Assembly (NCBI GenBank): GCA_029266425.1
Contig: JAQSWY010000011.1
Coordinates: forward strand, 62,001 to 126,000
Direction of reading: 5' to 3'
DNA from: Xanthobacteraceae bacterium
GTDB lineage: Bacteria; Pseudomonadota; Alphaproteobacteria; Rhizobiales; Xanthobacteraceae
Length of the DNA stretch: 64,000 nucleotides
Shown: in pieces, positions 40,130-49,062 of the stretch
How positions within the stretch are numbered: the stretch's first letter is position 1
Layout of the letters: every line of letters begins with the position of its first letter
The notes under the pieces: generated by a model
Databases searched by the model: none
Told to the model about the DNA's origin: nothing
Seen by the model: only the letters and a program-made list of their open reading frames with translations
Translations under genes and position numbers: made by a program

Positions 40130-40173
40130 CTTCGTCTCCGAAACTGGCTTGAGTGGCCGCAGACGCGGCAGAT

Positions 40174-41577
40174 TCATTGCCTTCTTACCGGCATGCTCGG
40201 TGGTTTGAAATTGACGATGTCGTCAGCTTTGAGCCAGCCGGGCGAGCCGAGCGGGAATTTCAGTCTTGCGCGGCCGGCGAGTTCGCGTGCCAGCTTGTAG
40301 TCGCCGCCATAGAAGGCAGACTGCGCCGAGGCGAGGTCGGCGTTGGCGAGGTCGCCCTTCTGGCCATAGGCGGTGGCGAGATAGCGCCAGCCGGTCGAGG
40401 AGTTCGAATCGCGCTGCAGGCCGAAGTTCAGCTCGCGGATCGCCTCGTCCGTGGACGCCTTGTCGCCCGATTCGACGAGAGACTGGCCGAGCATGGTGCG
40501 CAGCAGAGGGTTGCCGCCGGTGAGCTCGGTGGCCTTGCGCAGCGGTGCCACCGCCTCGCGGGCGCGGCCGGATTCCAGCAACGCCTGGCCTTTCAGCTCG
40601 TAGAAATAGGGGTTGTTCGGCTGCTCGGCGATCAGCCCGTCGATCTGCCGCACGCCGTCCGGCACATTGCCGAACCGATAGGTGGAAATGGCGCGGGCAT
40701 AGCGCGCCGGGAGAGACGTGTTGGAGAGCGGGTAGCGCCGCGCCACCGCGTCGGGGCGCTGCGTGAACCCGTAGAGCTTGGCGCGCATCATGTCGTGCCG
40801 GGCCTGCAGGGCGGGCGGGTCCTTGGCGTTGACATAGGGGCTCCTGGCGGCGAGCTCCTCCAGCGCGGCGATACGCTCGCGCGCCATGGGATGGCTCAGC
40901 ACATAGGGGTCGACCCGCTGGCTGATGAAGAGCTGGTCGTTCTGGAAGCGCTCGAACGTCTTCACCATGCCGCGCGGCGACTGCTTGGTGGCGCTGAGAT
41001 AGCTCACCGCGGCACGGTCGGCCGCCTGCTCCTCGCCCCGCTGATAAGCGAGCAGCGTGCGACGAATCGCCTCCTGCGGGCCGGTGATGAGGCCGGCCGG
41101 ATTGCCGCCGACATTGTCGCTGCCGGCGCTTGCCGCGACGCCGCCGACCGCGAGCAGCATGGCGACGATGGCGGCGGTCTGCGCGCCCTCCAGCTGCAGC
41201 CGCATACGGGCGAGATGGCCGCCGGCGATATGGCCGGTCTCGTGCGCCAGCACGCCGATGATCTCGTTCGGTGTATCCGACTGCATAAGCGCGCCGGTGT
41301 TCACGAAGATGCGCTTGCCGTCCATGACGAAGGCGTTGAAGGACGGATCGTCGATCAGGACCACGCGGATATTCTGCTGGGTGAGGCCGGCGGCCGCCCA
41401 GATCGGCCGCATATAGTCGCGCAGCAGGGTCTCGATCTCGACGTCGCGAATGAGTTTCGGGCGCTTCTGCTGCGCCGCCGCGGGCTGCACCGCAAGCGTG
41501 AGCGCTGCCGCCAAGGCACCGAGCAGGGCGGCGAAGCGCAGTGCGCCGCGCGCCGCGGACATGGCCGGGCGGAGCAT
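40174..41577 (-). CDS. M48-family metalloprotease with TPR repeats (BepA-like)
   Basis: 467-residue exported protease: signal peptide of about 36 residues (ending AAAQ), zinc motif HETGH at about 112-116, third ligand region RGEEQAADR, and C-terminal tetratricopeptide repeats from about 280. E. coli BepA has the same layout and quality-controls outer-membrane protein assembly; this role is inferred. An AGGAG 12 bases before the ATG at 41577 favours this start over ATGs at 41625 and 41622. The DsbA-like gene follows 44 bases later, so the pair may form an envelope quality operon. Confidence 0.9.
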   Translation of the reverse strand: MLRPAMSAARGALRFAALLGALAAALTLAVQPAAAQQKRPKLIRDVEIETLLRDYMRPIWAAAGLTQQNIRVVLIDDPSFNAFVMDGKRIFVNTGALMQSDTPNEIIGVLAHETGHIAGGHLARMRLQLEGAQTAAIVAMLLAVGGVAASAGSDNVGGNPAGLITGPQEAIRRTLLAYQRGEEQAADRAAVSYLSATKQSPRGMVKTFERFQNDQLFISQRVDPYVLSHPMARERIAALEELAARSPYVNAKDPPALQARHDMMRAKLYGFTQRPDAVARRYPLSNTSLPARYARAISTYRFGNVPDGVRQIDGLIAEQPNNPYFYELKGQALLESGRAREAVAPLRKATELTGGNPLLRTMLGQSLVESGDKASTDEAIRELNFGLQRDSNSSTGWRYLATAYGQKGDLANADLASAQSAFYGGDYKLARELAGRARLKFPLGSPGWLKADDIVNFKPPSMPVRRQ

Positions 41578-41720
41578 CGCCGCTGGCGTCTCCTGGGGGT
41601 TGTCAAGCCGCGTCGGAAGCATCATGCATCGTTCGGAGGGGTTCGAGGCACACGAACCGCAGAATGCGGCAACGGTGCGGCAACCTAAAGCGCGCGGACC
41701 GGCTCCGCAACGGACACGGC

Positions 41721-42914
41721 ATGAGTAACATTTCCGCCCGCCTTGCTACCGCAGGCCTGATCGAGGCCTCCCGGCGCAGCGAGATCGCACCGTTCATCGT
41801 CATGGACGTGATGGAGCGCGCCGCGCGCATTGAGGCGGCGGGCGGACACGTCATCCATATGGAAGTCGGCCAGCCCGCGGCCCCGGCGCCGGTCGTCGCG
41901 CGCGAGGCGGCGCGCCGCGCGCTCGATGGCGGGCGCATCGGCTACACCATGGCGCTCGGCATCCCGTCGCTGCGCGAGCGCATCGCCCGACACTATGGCG
42001 AGGCCTACGGGCTCGATCTCGACCCTGGCCGGGTGGTGGTGACCACCGGCTCCTCCGGCGGCTTCATCCTCGCCTTCCTCGCCATGTTCGAACCGGGCGA
42101 CCGCATCGCAATCGCCAACCCGGGCTATCCGCCGTACCGGCACATATTGACCGCGCTCGGCTGCGAGCCGGTGCTGATCGACACTGACGCGCATTCGCGC
42201 TGGACCATCACGCCCGAAGCGCTCGGCGAGGCGCACCGCAGGACGCCGCTCAAGGGGCTCCTGGTGGCGAGCCCGGCCAATCCGACCGGCACCATGATGA
42301 CGCCGGACGCGCTCGCCCAGCTCCTCGCCACCGCCAACGAGCTCGGCATCCGCGTCATATCCGACGAGATCTATCATGGGCTCGACTATGCCTTTCCGGC
42401 GGCGACCGCGGCGGCACTGTCGCCGGACGCCACGGTGATCCATTCCTTCTCCAAATATTTCTGCATGACCGGCTGGCGCGTCGGCTGGATGGTGATGCCC
42501 CAGCCCTTGGTGCGCGCCGCCGAGCGACTGCAGCAGAATCTGATGATCTCGGTGCCGACGCTCTCCCAGGTCGCCGCCGAGGCGGCGTTCGAAGGCCGCG
42601 TCGAGATGGAGGCGGTGAAGCGCGGCTATGAGGAGAACCGGATGATCCTGACGCAGGGCCTGCCCTCCGCCGGCCTTCCGGAATTCCTGCCCGTGGACGG
42701 CGCCTTCTATCTCTATGCTGATGTCGGCCGCTTCACCGGGGATTCCGCCGGCTTCGCCCGCCGCCTGCTGGACGAAGCGCACGTCGCAACGACGCCGGGC
42801 GTCGATTTCGACCCGCATCGCGGCCACCATTATCTGCGCTTGTCCTATGCCGGCTCCGCCGCCGACATGCGCGAGGCGGTGGCGCGGATCGGGGATTTCC
42901 TGAAGCGCGGGTGA
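41721..42914 (+). CDS. PLP-dependent class I/II aminotransferase
   Basis: 397-residue fold-type I aminotransferase. SPANPTGTMM and SDEIYHGLDY precede the Schiff-base lysine at about 245 in SFSKYFCMTGWRVGW, and the C-terminal arginine segment is YLRLSYAG. Closest to the broad aspartate/alanine aminotransferase-like group. Substrate not assignable. Divergent from the M48 gene. Confidence 0.9.
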   Translation: MSNISARLATAGLIEASRRSEIAPFIVMDVMERAARIEAAGGHVIHMEVGQPAAPAPVVAREAARRALDGGRIGYTMALGIPSLRERIARHYGEAYGLDLDPGRVVVTTGSSGGFILAFLAMFEPGDRIAIANPGYPPYRHILTALGCEPVLIDTDAHSRWTITPEALGEAHRRTPLKGLLVASPANPTGTMMTPDALAQLLATANELGIRVISDEIYHGLDYAFPAATAAALSPDATVIHSFSKYFCMTGWRVGWMVMPQPLVRAAERLQQNLMISVPTLSQVAAEAAFEGRVEMEAVKRGYEENRMILTQGLPSAGLPEFLPVDGAFYLYADVGRFTGDSAGFARRLLDEAHVATTPGVDFDPHRGHHYLRLSYAGSAADMREAVARIGDFLKRG

Positions 42915-42930
42915 GGGACGTTCTGCTTGA

Positions 42931-43060
42931 GCATCCTTCGAGGCTCGCTGGCGCTCGCACCTTCCGCAGTCGGCCAATGGCCGACCGCTAGAGATGAGGT
43001 TGTTCTAATTAAAACCACCTCATCCTGCGGTGCCCGGCGAAGTCGGGCCTCGAAGGATGC
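42931..43060. repeat. Two-armed palindromic repeat, family 1, copy 8
   Basis: GCATCCTTCGAGGCTCGCTGG to GCCTCGAAGGATGC between convergent genes. The left arm contains an inserted palindrome (GGCCAATGGCC at about 42975) absent from other copies. Confidence 0.82.
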
Positions 43061-43103
43061 TGAAGCAGATCAACTCCTTACGTCCGTTTCCGGACTCGAT
43101 TTC

Positions 43104-43508
43104 TCATTTTCCCGTCTTGCAGCCGATCCACACCGTCGTCGCCTGCTCGGCGCTCATCCTGCCCCCGACACTGCCGGCGGCGGCGATGACCTGCTTGTCA
43201 TTGAGACGGCGTCGTGCGCCGAGCTCGACCGCATTCGCCATCCAGGCGGCGCCGAGCGCCTCGATCTCGTCAGTGTCCTCGCCGTTTCCATCCTTGCGCA
43301 GGCGGGCGATCGCGCCGCCGCACTCGATGGCGCGATCATAGTTCGAATTGGTGACGACGATGGAGCTGCGCGTACCGGCGCCCAGATAGCCGGAGGTGTC
43401 GGCTGATCCGCCCGGGGCGAGCGGCTTGCCGGCGCAGCCGGCCAGAATCAGCAGCGCGGCGAGCAGGAGAAATGGGCGTGCACCGCCATTCACGTCACGA
43501 TCAGGCAA
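43104..43508 (-). CDS. Small lipoprotein of unknown function
   Basis: 134-residue protein with a lipobox LILAGC (Cys 25) after a hydrophobic signal segment. The mature part is hydrophilic with CGG and a C-terminal WIGCKTGK. No family recognised. Lies downstream of rne in the same direction but separated by a repeat. Confidence 0.7.
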   Translation of the reverse strand: MPDRDVNGGARPFLLLAALLILAGCAGKPLAPGGSADTSGYLGAGTRSSIVVTNSNYDRAIECGGAIARLRKDGNGEDTDEIEALGAAWMANAVELGARRRLNDKQVIAAAGSVGGRMSAEQATTVWIGCKTGK

Positions 43509-43580
43509 ATCGATTCCTCCGGTTACGGAGGTATCGAAGCAGGCGCGGCGGGATCAGGCAAACGCGGATGCCCCCGATCT

Positions 43581-43676
43581 CGTCATCCCGGCCGGAGTGC
43601 AGCGAAGAGCCGGGAGCGCAAGAAGGTAGAGAACGTCGCGCGATCCCGGATCGGCCTGCGGCCGTCCGGGATGACG
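43581..43676. repeat. Palindromic intergenic repeat, family 2, copy 3
   Basis: CGTCATCCCGGCCGGAGTGC opens and GGCCGTCCGGGATGACG closes. It lies between rne and the lipoprotein gene. Confidence 0.75.
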
Positions 43677-43700
43677 ATGCGAATGCTGAGCTTTGGCGGG

Positions 43701-43732
43701 CCGGCAGGCGACGCATAGGCGCCGCCTGCCGG
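43701..43732 (-). other. Strong hairpin just after rne
   Basis: A 10 bp perfect stem (CCGGCAGGCG at 43701-43710 with CGCCTGCCGG at 43723-43732) lies 16 bases after the rne stop. No clear T tract follows leftward, so it may protect or process the 3' end rather than terminate on its own. Confidence 0.5.
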
Positions 43733-43747
43733 GGGGCTCTCAATTCA

Positions 43748-46645
43748 TCAGCCGCCGAACAGCTTGCGCTGCCACCAGCCGGTGCGGCGCGGGCGGTCTT
43801 CCTGTTCCTGTGCGCCGGGCGCATCGGAAGCCGGAGCGGGCTCCTGCTCCTGTCTTGCCGCGACCGGCTCGGGAACGCTCTCTGCCGGGGCAGGCAGCGG
43901 CTCGGCTGCCGCCGGGGTTTCCTCCGGCGCTTCCTCTCGCTCGACGAGCGCCAGCGATTCCTGAGTCACCGAGGCGCTGGTGTCGGAGTTCAGCAGCGGC
44001 GCCGGCTCGCGCACCGTAGAACGGCGGCGGCGCGGTGCCGGCTTGGCTTCCTCGACCGTCGGGGCAGGGGTATCGGCCGCAGGAGCATCCGCGGCGGCTG
44101 CCTCCGGCGCAGCGGCGGCAGGGGTCCCGGAAGAAGCTTCCGAGGAGGCTTCAGCGGCAGCCGCCGCTTCCGCCTCGGCCTTAGCCCCCCGCGGACGACG
44201 GGTGGTGCGGCGCGCACGCTTGCGCGGCGCTTCTTCAACCGGCGCTTCTGCCGCAGGCTCCTCGACGGCGGGGGCCGCCTCTCCCTGAGCGTCGGCGACC
44301 GGCGCTGTTTCGGCCGGGAAAGCCTCGACCGGCGTCGGCATGTCGTCGGGCTGTGCCTCCACCTGCGGCGCGAAGCCGCTAGCCGTCAGCTCAGGTGCCG
44401 ATTCGGCGACCGGCGCCTTCGCAGCGGCGACGTCGGCATCCTCCTCGCCGTCATCGTCATCCTCGCCCTCGTCCCCGCCAGCGGCCTCGAAGCCGTGCTG
44501 GTCCTCGGAGCCGGTACGCTGACCGTTCTCGCCACCGCCCCGCCGGCGCCGGCGCCGACGCCGACGGCGACGTCCGGCGGCTTCGCCTTCCTCAGCGTCA
44601 CCGCGCGCCTGGGGCGCGCCTTCCTGAGCTTCGGAGGCGGGCGCCGCAACCTGCGCGGTCTCCTCTTCCTCCTCGACCTCCTCGGCCTCGACGACCGGCT
44701 CTTCCTCGATCGCCTCGATCACCGCCACCGGGGCGCGGGGAACGGCGATCGGGTTGAGCACCGGCTCGCCGCGATCGATGGCAAACGGCGTATAGCCGGC
44801 CAGCGTGTTGTCCGCCGCGACCACGATGGCGACGCCGAAGCGCTCCTCGAGCTCGTGCAGATGCGCGCGCTTGTGGTTCAGCACGTAGATCGCGTTCTCA
44901 GCGCGGGTGCGCACGATGACGTTGTAGGCGTTGGACTTCAGCAGATAGTCCTCCACCGCGCGCAGCAATTGCAGCGCGACCGAGGACACCGAGCGCACAT
45001 GGCCGGTGCCGCCGCAATGCGGGCACACCTCGGTGGAGCTCTCCAGCACGCCGGTACGGATGCGCTGGCGGCTCATCTCCATCAGGCCGAAATGCGAGAT
45101 GCGGCCGAGCTGGATACGGGCGCGGTCGTTCTTCAGGCAATCCTTCAGCTTGCGCTCGACCGCCCGGTTGTTGCGCTTCTCGTCCATGTCGATGAAATCG
45201 ATGACGATCAGCCCGGCAAGGTCGCGCAGGCGCAACTGGCGGGCCACCTCCTCGGCGGCCTCCAGATTGGTCTTCAGCGCCGTGTCCTCGATGTTGTGCT
45301 CGCGGGTGGAGCGTCCCGAGTTCACGTCGATCGAGACCAGCGCCTCGGTCGGATTGATGACGATGTAGCCGCCGGATTTCAGCTGCACGATCGGCAGGAA
45401 CATCGCGTCGAGCTGGCTCTCCACGCCGAAGCGGGCGAACACCGGCTGCGGGTCGCGGTAGGGCTTCACATTCTTCGCATGGCTCGGCATGAGCATGCGC
45501 ATGAAGTCCTTGGCCTCGCGATAGCCGTCCTCGCCGGCGACCAGGACCTCCTCGATGTCCTTGTTGTAGAGGTCGCGGATCGAGCGCTTGACCAGCGAGC
45601 CTTCCTCATAGACCAGCGACGGCGCGGTCGAGGACAAAGTGAGCTCGCGCACATTCTCCCAGAGCCGCAGCAGATATTCGAAGTCGCGCTTGATCTCGGT
45701 CTTGGTGCGGTTAGCGCCGGCGGTGCGCAGGATGACGCCCATGCCCTCCGGCACGTCGAGATCGGAGGCGACCTCCTTCAGCCGCTTGCGGTCTTCGGCC
45801 GAGGTGATCTTGCGGGAGATGCCGCCGCCGCGCGCGGTGTTCGGCATCAGCACCGAATAGCGGCCGGCGAGCGACAGGTAGGTGGTGAGCGCCGCGCCTT
45901 TGTTGCCGCGCTCTTCCTTCACCACCTGCACCAGCATTATCTGCCGGCGCTTGATCACTTCCTGGATCTTGTAGGAGCGGGCGCGGCGCTGCGGCGCGCG
46001 CTCCGGCACCTCTTCCAGCGCGTCGTCGGAGCCGACCTGCTCGACCACCTCTTCCTCGCCGGCAACCTCCTCAACCCCGCCGCCTTCATCGTCGGAGGAG
46101 GGCTTGTGGCGCGAGGGGCGCTGGCGCGGGGCGCCGTTCTCTCGCGCCTCGCTGTCCCGGTCGTGGGACTCGCCCTCATCGGTCTCCAGCTGCCGGGCCT
46201 CGCTTGCGCCCTCGGCGATCTCGCCGTCGGTGCCTTCCGCGGGCGTCTCGGAGACGCTGTCATCGCCTTCGGCGCGCTTCGGGCTGGCCGAGCGCTGGCG
46301 GCGCTGGCGGCCGCCGCGCGGCCGGTCCTCGTTCTCTTCCTCGGCGTCGCGGCGCTGCTGGCGCTCCTCCTCGGCAAGCAGCGCCTGCCGGTCGGCGACC
46401 GGGATCTGATAATAATCGGGATGGATCTCGCTGAAGGCGAGGAAGCCGTGGCGGTTGCCGCCATATTCGACGAAGGCGGCCTGCAGCGACGGCTCGACCC
46501 GGGTTACCTTCGCGAGATAGATGTTGCCGCGCAGCGGCTTGCGGTTGGCGGCCTCGAAGTCGAACTCTTCGACCCGGCTGCCGCGCACCACCACCACCCG
46601 GGTCTCCTCCGGGTGGGTGGCGTCGATGAGCATCTTATTGGCCAT
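43748..46645 (-). CDS. rne: Ribonuclease E/G
   Basis: Main endoribonuclease for mRNA decay and RNA maturation. About 965 residues. The S1 RNA-binding domain (from about 35) is split by a long Arg/Glu-rich insertion (about 75-250), a known alphaproteobacterial feature. The catalytic RNase H/DNase I-like part follows, with the zinc-link CPHCGGTGH (Cys 541 and 544). From about 690 the protein is a disordered acidic, Ala/Pro/Arg-rich tail, the usual degradosome scaffold. The start at 46645 (MANKMLIDATHPEE) is the family start. A long leader upstream is expected for autoregulation. Confidence 0.96.
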   Translation of the reverse strand: MANKMLIDATHPEETRVVVVRGSRVEEFDFEAANRKPLRGNIYLAKVTRVEPSLQAAFVEYGGNRHGFLAFSEIHPDYYQIPVADRQALLAEEERQQRRDAEEENEDRPRGGRQRRQRSASPKRAEGDDSVSETPAEGTDGEIAEGASEARQLETDEGESHDRDSEARENGAPRQRPSRHKPSSDDEGGGVEEVAGEEEVVEQVGSDDALEEVPERAPQRRARSYKIQEVIKRRQIMLVQVVKEERGNKGAALTTYLSLAGRYSVLMPNTARGGGISRKITSAEDRKRLKEVASDLDVPEGMGVILRTAGANRTKTEIKRDFEYLLRLWENVRELTLSSTAPSLVYEEGSLVKRSIRDLYNKDIEEVLVAGEDGYREAKDFMRMLMPSHAKNVKPYRDPQPVFARFGVESQLDAMFLPIVQLKSGGYIVINPTEALVSIDVNSGRSTREHNIEDTALKTNLEAAEEVARQLRLRDLAGLIVIDFIDMDEKRNNRAVERKLKDCLKNDRARIQLGRISHFGLMEMSRQRIRTGVLESSTEVCPHCGGTGHVRSVSSVALQLLRAVEDYLLKSNAYNVIVRTRAENAIYVLNHKRAHLHELEERFGVAIVVAADNTLAGYTPFAIDRGEPVLNPIAVPRAPVAVIEAIEEEPVVEAEEVEEEEETAQVAAPASEAQEGAPQARGDAEEGEAAGRRRRRRRRRRRGGGENGQRTGSEDQHGFEAAGGDEGEDDDDGEEDADVAAAKAPVAESAPELTASGFAPQVEAQPDDMPTPVEAFPAETAPVADAQGEAAPAVEEPAAEAPVEEAPRKRARRTTRRPRGAKAEAEAAAAAEASSEASSGTPAAAAPEAAAADAPAADTPAPTVEEAKPAPRRRRSTVREPAPLLNSDTSASVTQESLALVEREEAPEETPAAAEPLPAPAESVPEPVAARQEQEPAPASDAPGAQEQEDRPRRTGWWQRKLFGG

Positions 46646-47414
46646 GGAACTCTCATTGGCGGGCACGATGGCGCGGATGCCGCGGGATATGCCGCGTCGC
46701 GCGAGATGTGCCCATAAGCGGTGACTGGAACCGGGTGAGGATGTCGCGATGCCTGCAGCCAAGGCGCTGCCTGGCGAAGAGGTGCCTGGCGAAATGCGCG
46801 CAGGCGACGATAAGGCTCAGCCGTCCGGCAGTCGCGGAAAGGCCGGCTGAGCCGGTCCTTTTCCCCAACTGCTCCGTCTGGCTGACGCCTCATCTCGTTA
46901 TGCCGTCCATCCTCGAACCGAACGCGGTAAGCCGCGATCGCTCGCGATCCGGCCTCGGCATGTGGCGGCAATACGCGCGGCACGCTTGAAGAGGGCGTGC
47001 AACAGCTACGCCGGGTGCCGGGGGGTGATGTCGGCGGACGGAGACCGACCGGAACGGCGGCTCGTTCGAACCGCGCTGCGCGTCGCCACGCTCCCTTGGG
47101 GGACCAGTCGTGGCGAGGGGCGGACCTATTCCATTCCTGGCGGTCGGTCCGCGCCGTCGGACCGCGAGAGCCGGACACCGATGGGGGCGACCCGGAATGC
47201 GAACCATATGCGTGCCCTTAATAGCGGCATGCGTGTCGATTTGGCAAGGCATTGGAAGCGGATCGCCTGCCCATTCGGCGGGCACCTGCGGCGATCTCGG
47301 GAGTTGCCTTGACGACACGTCGCAAGTTAAGCGGCGCGCGACAATCAAGCTCCGATTAACCGGATAGGACTATTCGGATATGACTTCCGCTCTGCGGTGG
47401 AGGCCGTGGCACGA
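46646..47414. other. Long divergent intergenic region between rne and the amidase
   Basis: 769 bases without a convincing gene. It must hold the rne promoter and a long rne leader on the left strand and the amidase promoter on the right. It contains an inverted repeat GGCTCAGCC (46814-46822) / GGCTGAGCC (46845-46853) followed rightward by CCTTTTCCCC. RNase E mRNA leaders commonly mediate feedback; nothing here identifies the element precisely. Confidence 0.5.
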
Positions 47415-48830
47415 ATGAAGGGACGTATGCAAGCAGGCGCGGCAGCGCTGGCGATAGCGGTTATTTTCGCCGCGACAATGACTTACGCCCTCCCGGCGCA
47501 ACCGGATACCCCTGCAGCCCCTTCTCCCGCGACGCCGGCTACCCCGGTAGCGGCCTCTCCCGCGGTCGAGGCGGCCGCTCCGTCCGATCCGGCCGTGGCG
47601 ACCGATGCCAGGCTTGCCGGCGATGAAGAGCGCACCCGGCTCATCGTCGACCTGTCCCGCCGCATCACGCTCGGCGCCTTCACACTCGCCAATCCCTATC
47701 GCGTCGTCGTCGATCTGCCCGATGTCATCTTTGCGCTGCCCAACGAGGCCGGGCACGAGGGCAGGGGCCTCGTCTCGGCCTATCGCTTCGGCCTGTTCGC
47801 CCCCGGCAAGGCGCGCCTGGTGATCGACGTCGGCGCCCCGGTGAAGATCGACAAGGCTTTCGTGCTCGATCCGGTCGACGGCCAGCCGGCACGCCTGGTG
47901 GTCGATCTCGTCAAGACCGACCGAGAGAGCTTCATGAAGTCGGTCGCCGCCCCGGTACGCCGCGCCGAGGATCCTCCGGGCCTCAGGGCCAGCCTCGCCG
48001 CCAATGGCGACACCCGCCCGGTGATCGTGCTCGATCCCGGCCATGGCGGCATCGATTCCGGGGCGGTCAACGGCGCCGCCGGCATCAATGAGAAGACGGT
48101 GGTGCTCGATATCGCGCGGGCGCTGCGCGACAAGCTGGAGGCGACCGGGCGCTATCGCACGGTCATGACCCGCGAGGGCGACAGCTTCGTGCCGCTCGGC
48201 GACCGGGTGCGCATAGCCCGCGAATTGCAGGCCAAGCTGTTCATCTCGCTCCACGCCGATTCGCTGTCGCGGCGCGGCAATGACGACGTGCGCGGCGCGA
48301 CCGTCTATACGCTGTCCGACAAGGCGTCCGACGCCGAGGCGCAGCGCCTCGCCGACGACGAGAACAGGGCCGACCTCATCGCCGGTCTCGATCTGTCGGA
48401 GGAGCCGAGCGACGTCGCCGGCATATTGCTCGACCTCGCCCAGCGCGAGACCAAGAATTTCTCCGCCCAGTTCGCCCGCACCCTTGGTGGAGCGGTAGCT
48501 GGCGCCGCACGTATGCACAAATCGCCGCTAAAATCGGCGGGATTCAAGGTCTTGAAGGCGCCGGACGTGCCGTCTGTACTGTTTGAACTCGGCTATTTGT
48601 CGAGCAAGCGCGATGTTGACCTCATGACATCGCCGGAATGGCGGTCTAATGTAACCGACGCCATGGTCACGGCGATCGACGCCTATTTCTCGGCGCAGGT
48701 TGCCAAACCTTCGGCGACGTCCATCTCGGTCGGATCGGCAGCCGCCGGCGCGAACGGGGCGGATGGTGTCACGACGAATGGCATGCAGGGAAGCGGCATC
48801 CAGGCTCAGCCGGCCGCGATAAGGCCATAG
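47415..48830 (+). CDS. amiC: N-acetylmuramoyl-L-alanine amidase with AMIN domain (AmiC-like)
   Basis: Cuts the amide between MurNAc and the peptide to split septal peptidoglycan. 471 residues: signal peptide 1-27 (ending ALPA), Ala/Pro linker, AMIN domain (about 60-170, targets septal cell wall), and Amidase_3 domain (about 198-425) with zinc residues in DPGHGG, NEKTVVL, SLHADS and the catalytic Glu in LFELGYLSSKRD. GGAGG lies 11 bases before the ATG at 47415. Followed by mrcA, the standard order. Confidence 0.93.
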   Translation: MKGRMQAGAAALAIAVIFAATMTYALPAQPDTPAAPSPATPATPVAASPAVEAAAPSDPAVATDARLAGDEERTRLIVDLSRRITLGAFTLANPYRVVVDLPDVIFALPNEAGHEGRGLVSAYRFGLFAPGKARLVIDVGAPVKIDKAFVLDPVDGQPARLVVDLVKTDRESFMKSVAAPVRRAEDPPGLRASLAANGDTRPVIVLDPGHGGIDSGAVNGAAGINEKTVVLDIARALRDKLEATGRYRTVMTREGDSFVPLGDRVRIARELQAKLFISLHADSLSRRGNDDVRGATVYTLSDKASDAEAQRLADDENRADLIAGLDLSEEPSDVAGILLDLAQRETKNFSAQFARTLGGAVAGAARMHKSPLKSAGFKVLKAPDVPSVLFELGYLSSKRDVDLMTSPEWRSNVTDAMVTAIDAYFSAQVAKPSATSISVGSAAAGANGADGVTTNGMQGSGIQAQPAAIRP

Positions 48831-49062
48831 TTCGCACGCAACAGGGCGCGAGGCGGGCACGCATCGGACGCTTGGGCATGTTGCGCGAAAGTTGGATGAC
48901 TTTTGCGATCCGAACATGTTCCGGCCGTTATTGAGCGCGAGCACTTTCTTGTCGTTCGGGTGAATCTCATCCGACCGGAAAGGGTTCGAGGGCGTCGGTT
49001 TCCGGCGGCGGGCTGAAGTCGGGTCTGTTCGTCGGTGTTGCAGCAATTGGGGTCGGGGCCGC

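Noticed and set aside
43472..46717. A 1081-codon rightward open frame opposite rne
   Set aside because: It is the antisense shadow of rne, whose S1, catalytic and zinc-link motifs are all intact; the shadow is rich in Arg, Gly, Leu and has no domain.
47060..47080. A T-loop-like GTTCGAACC suggesting a tRNA gene
   Set aside because: No matching acceptor stem, anticodon arm or CCA end surrounds it.
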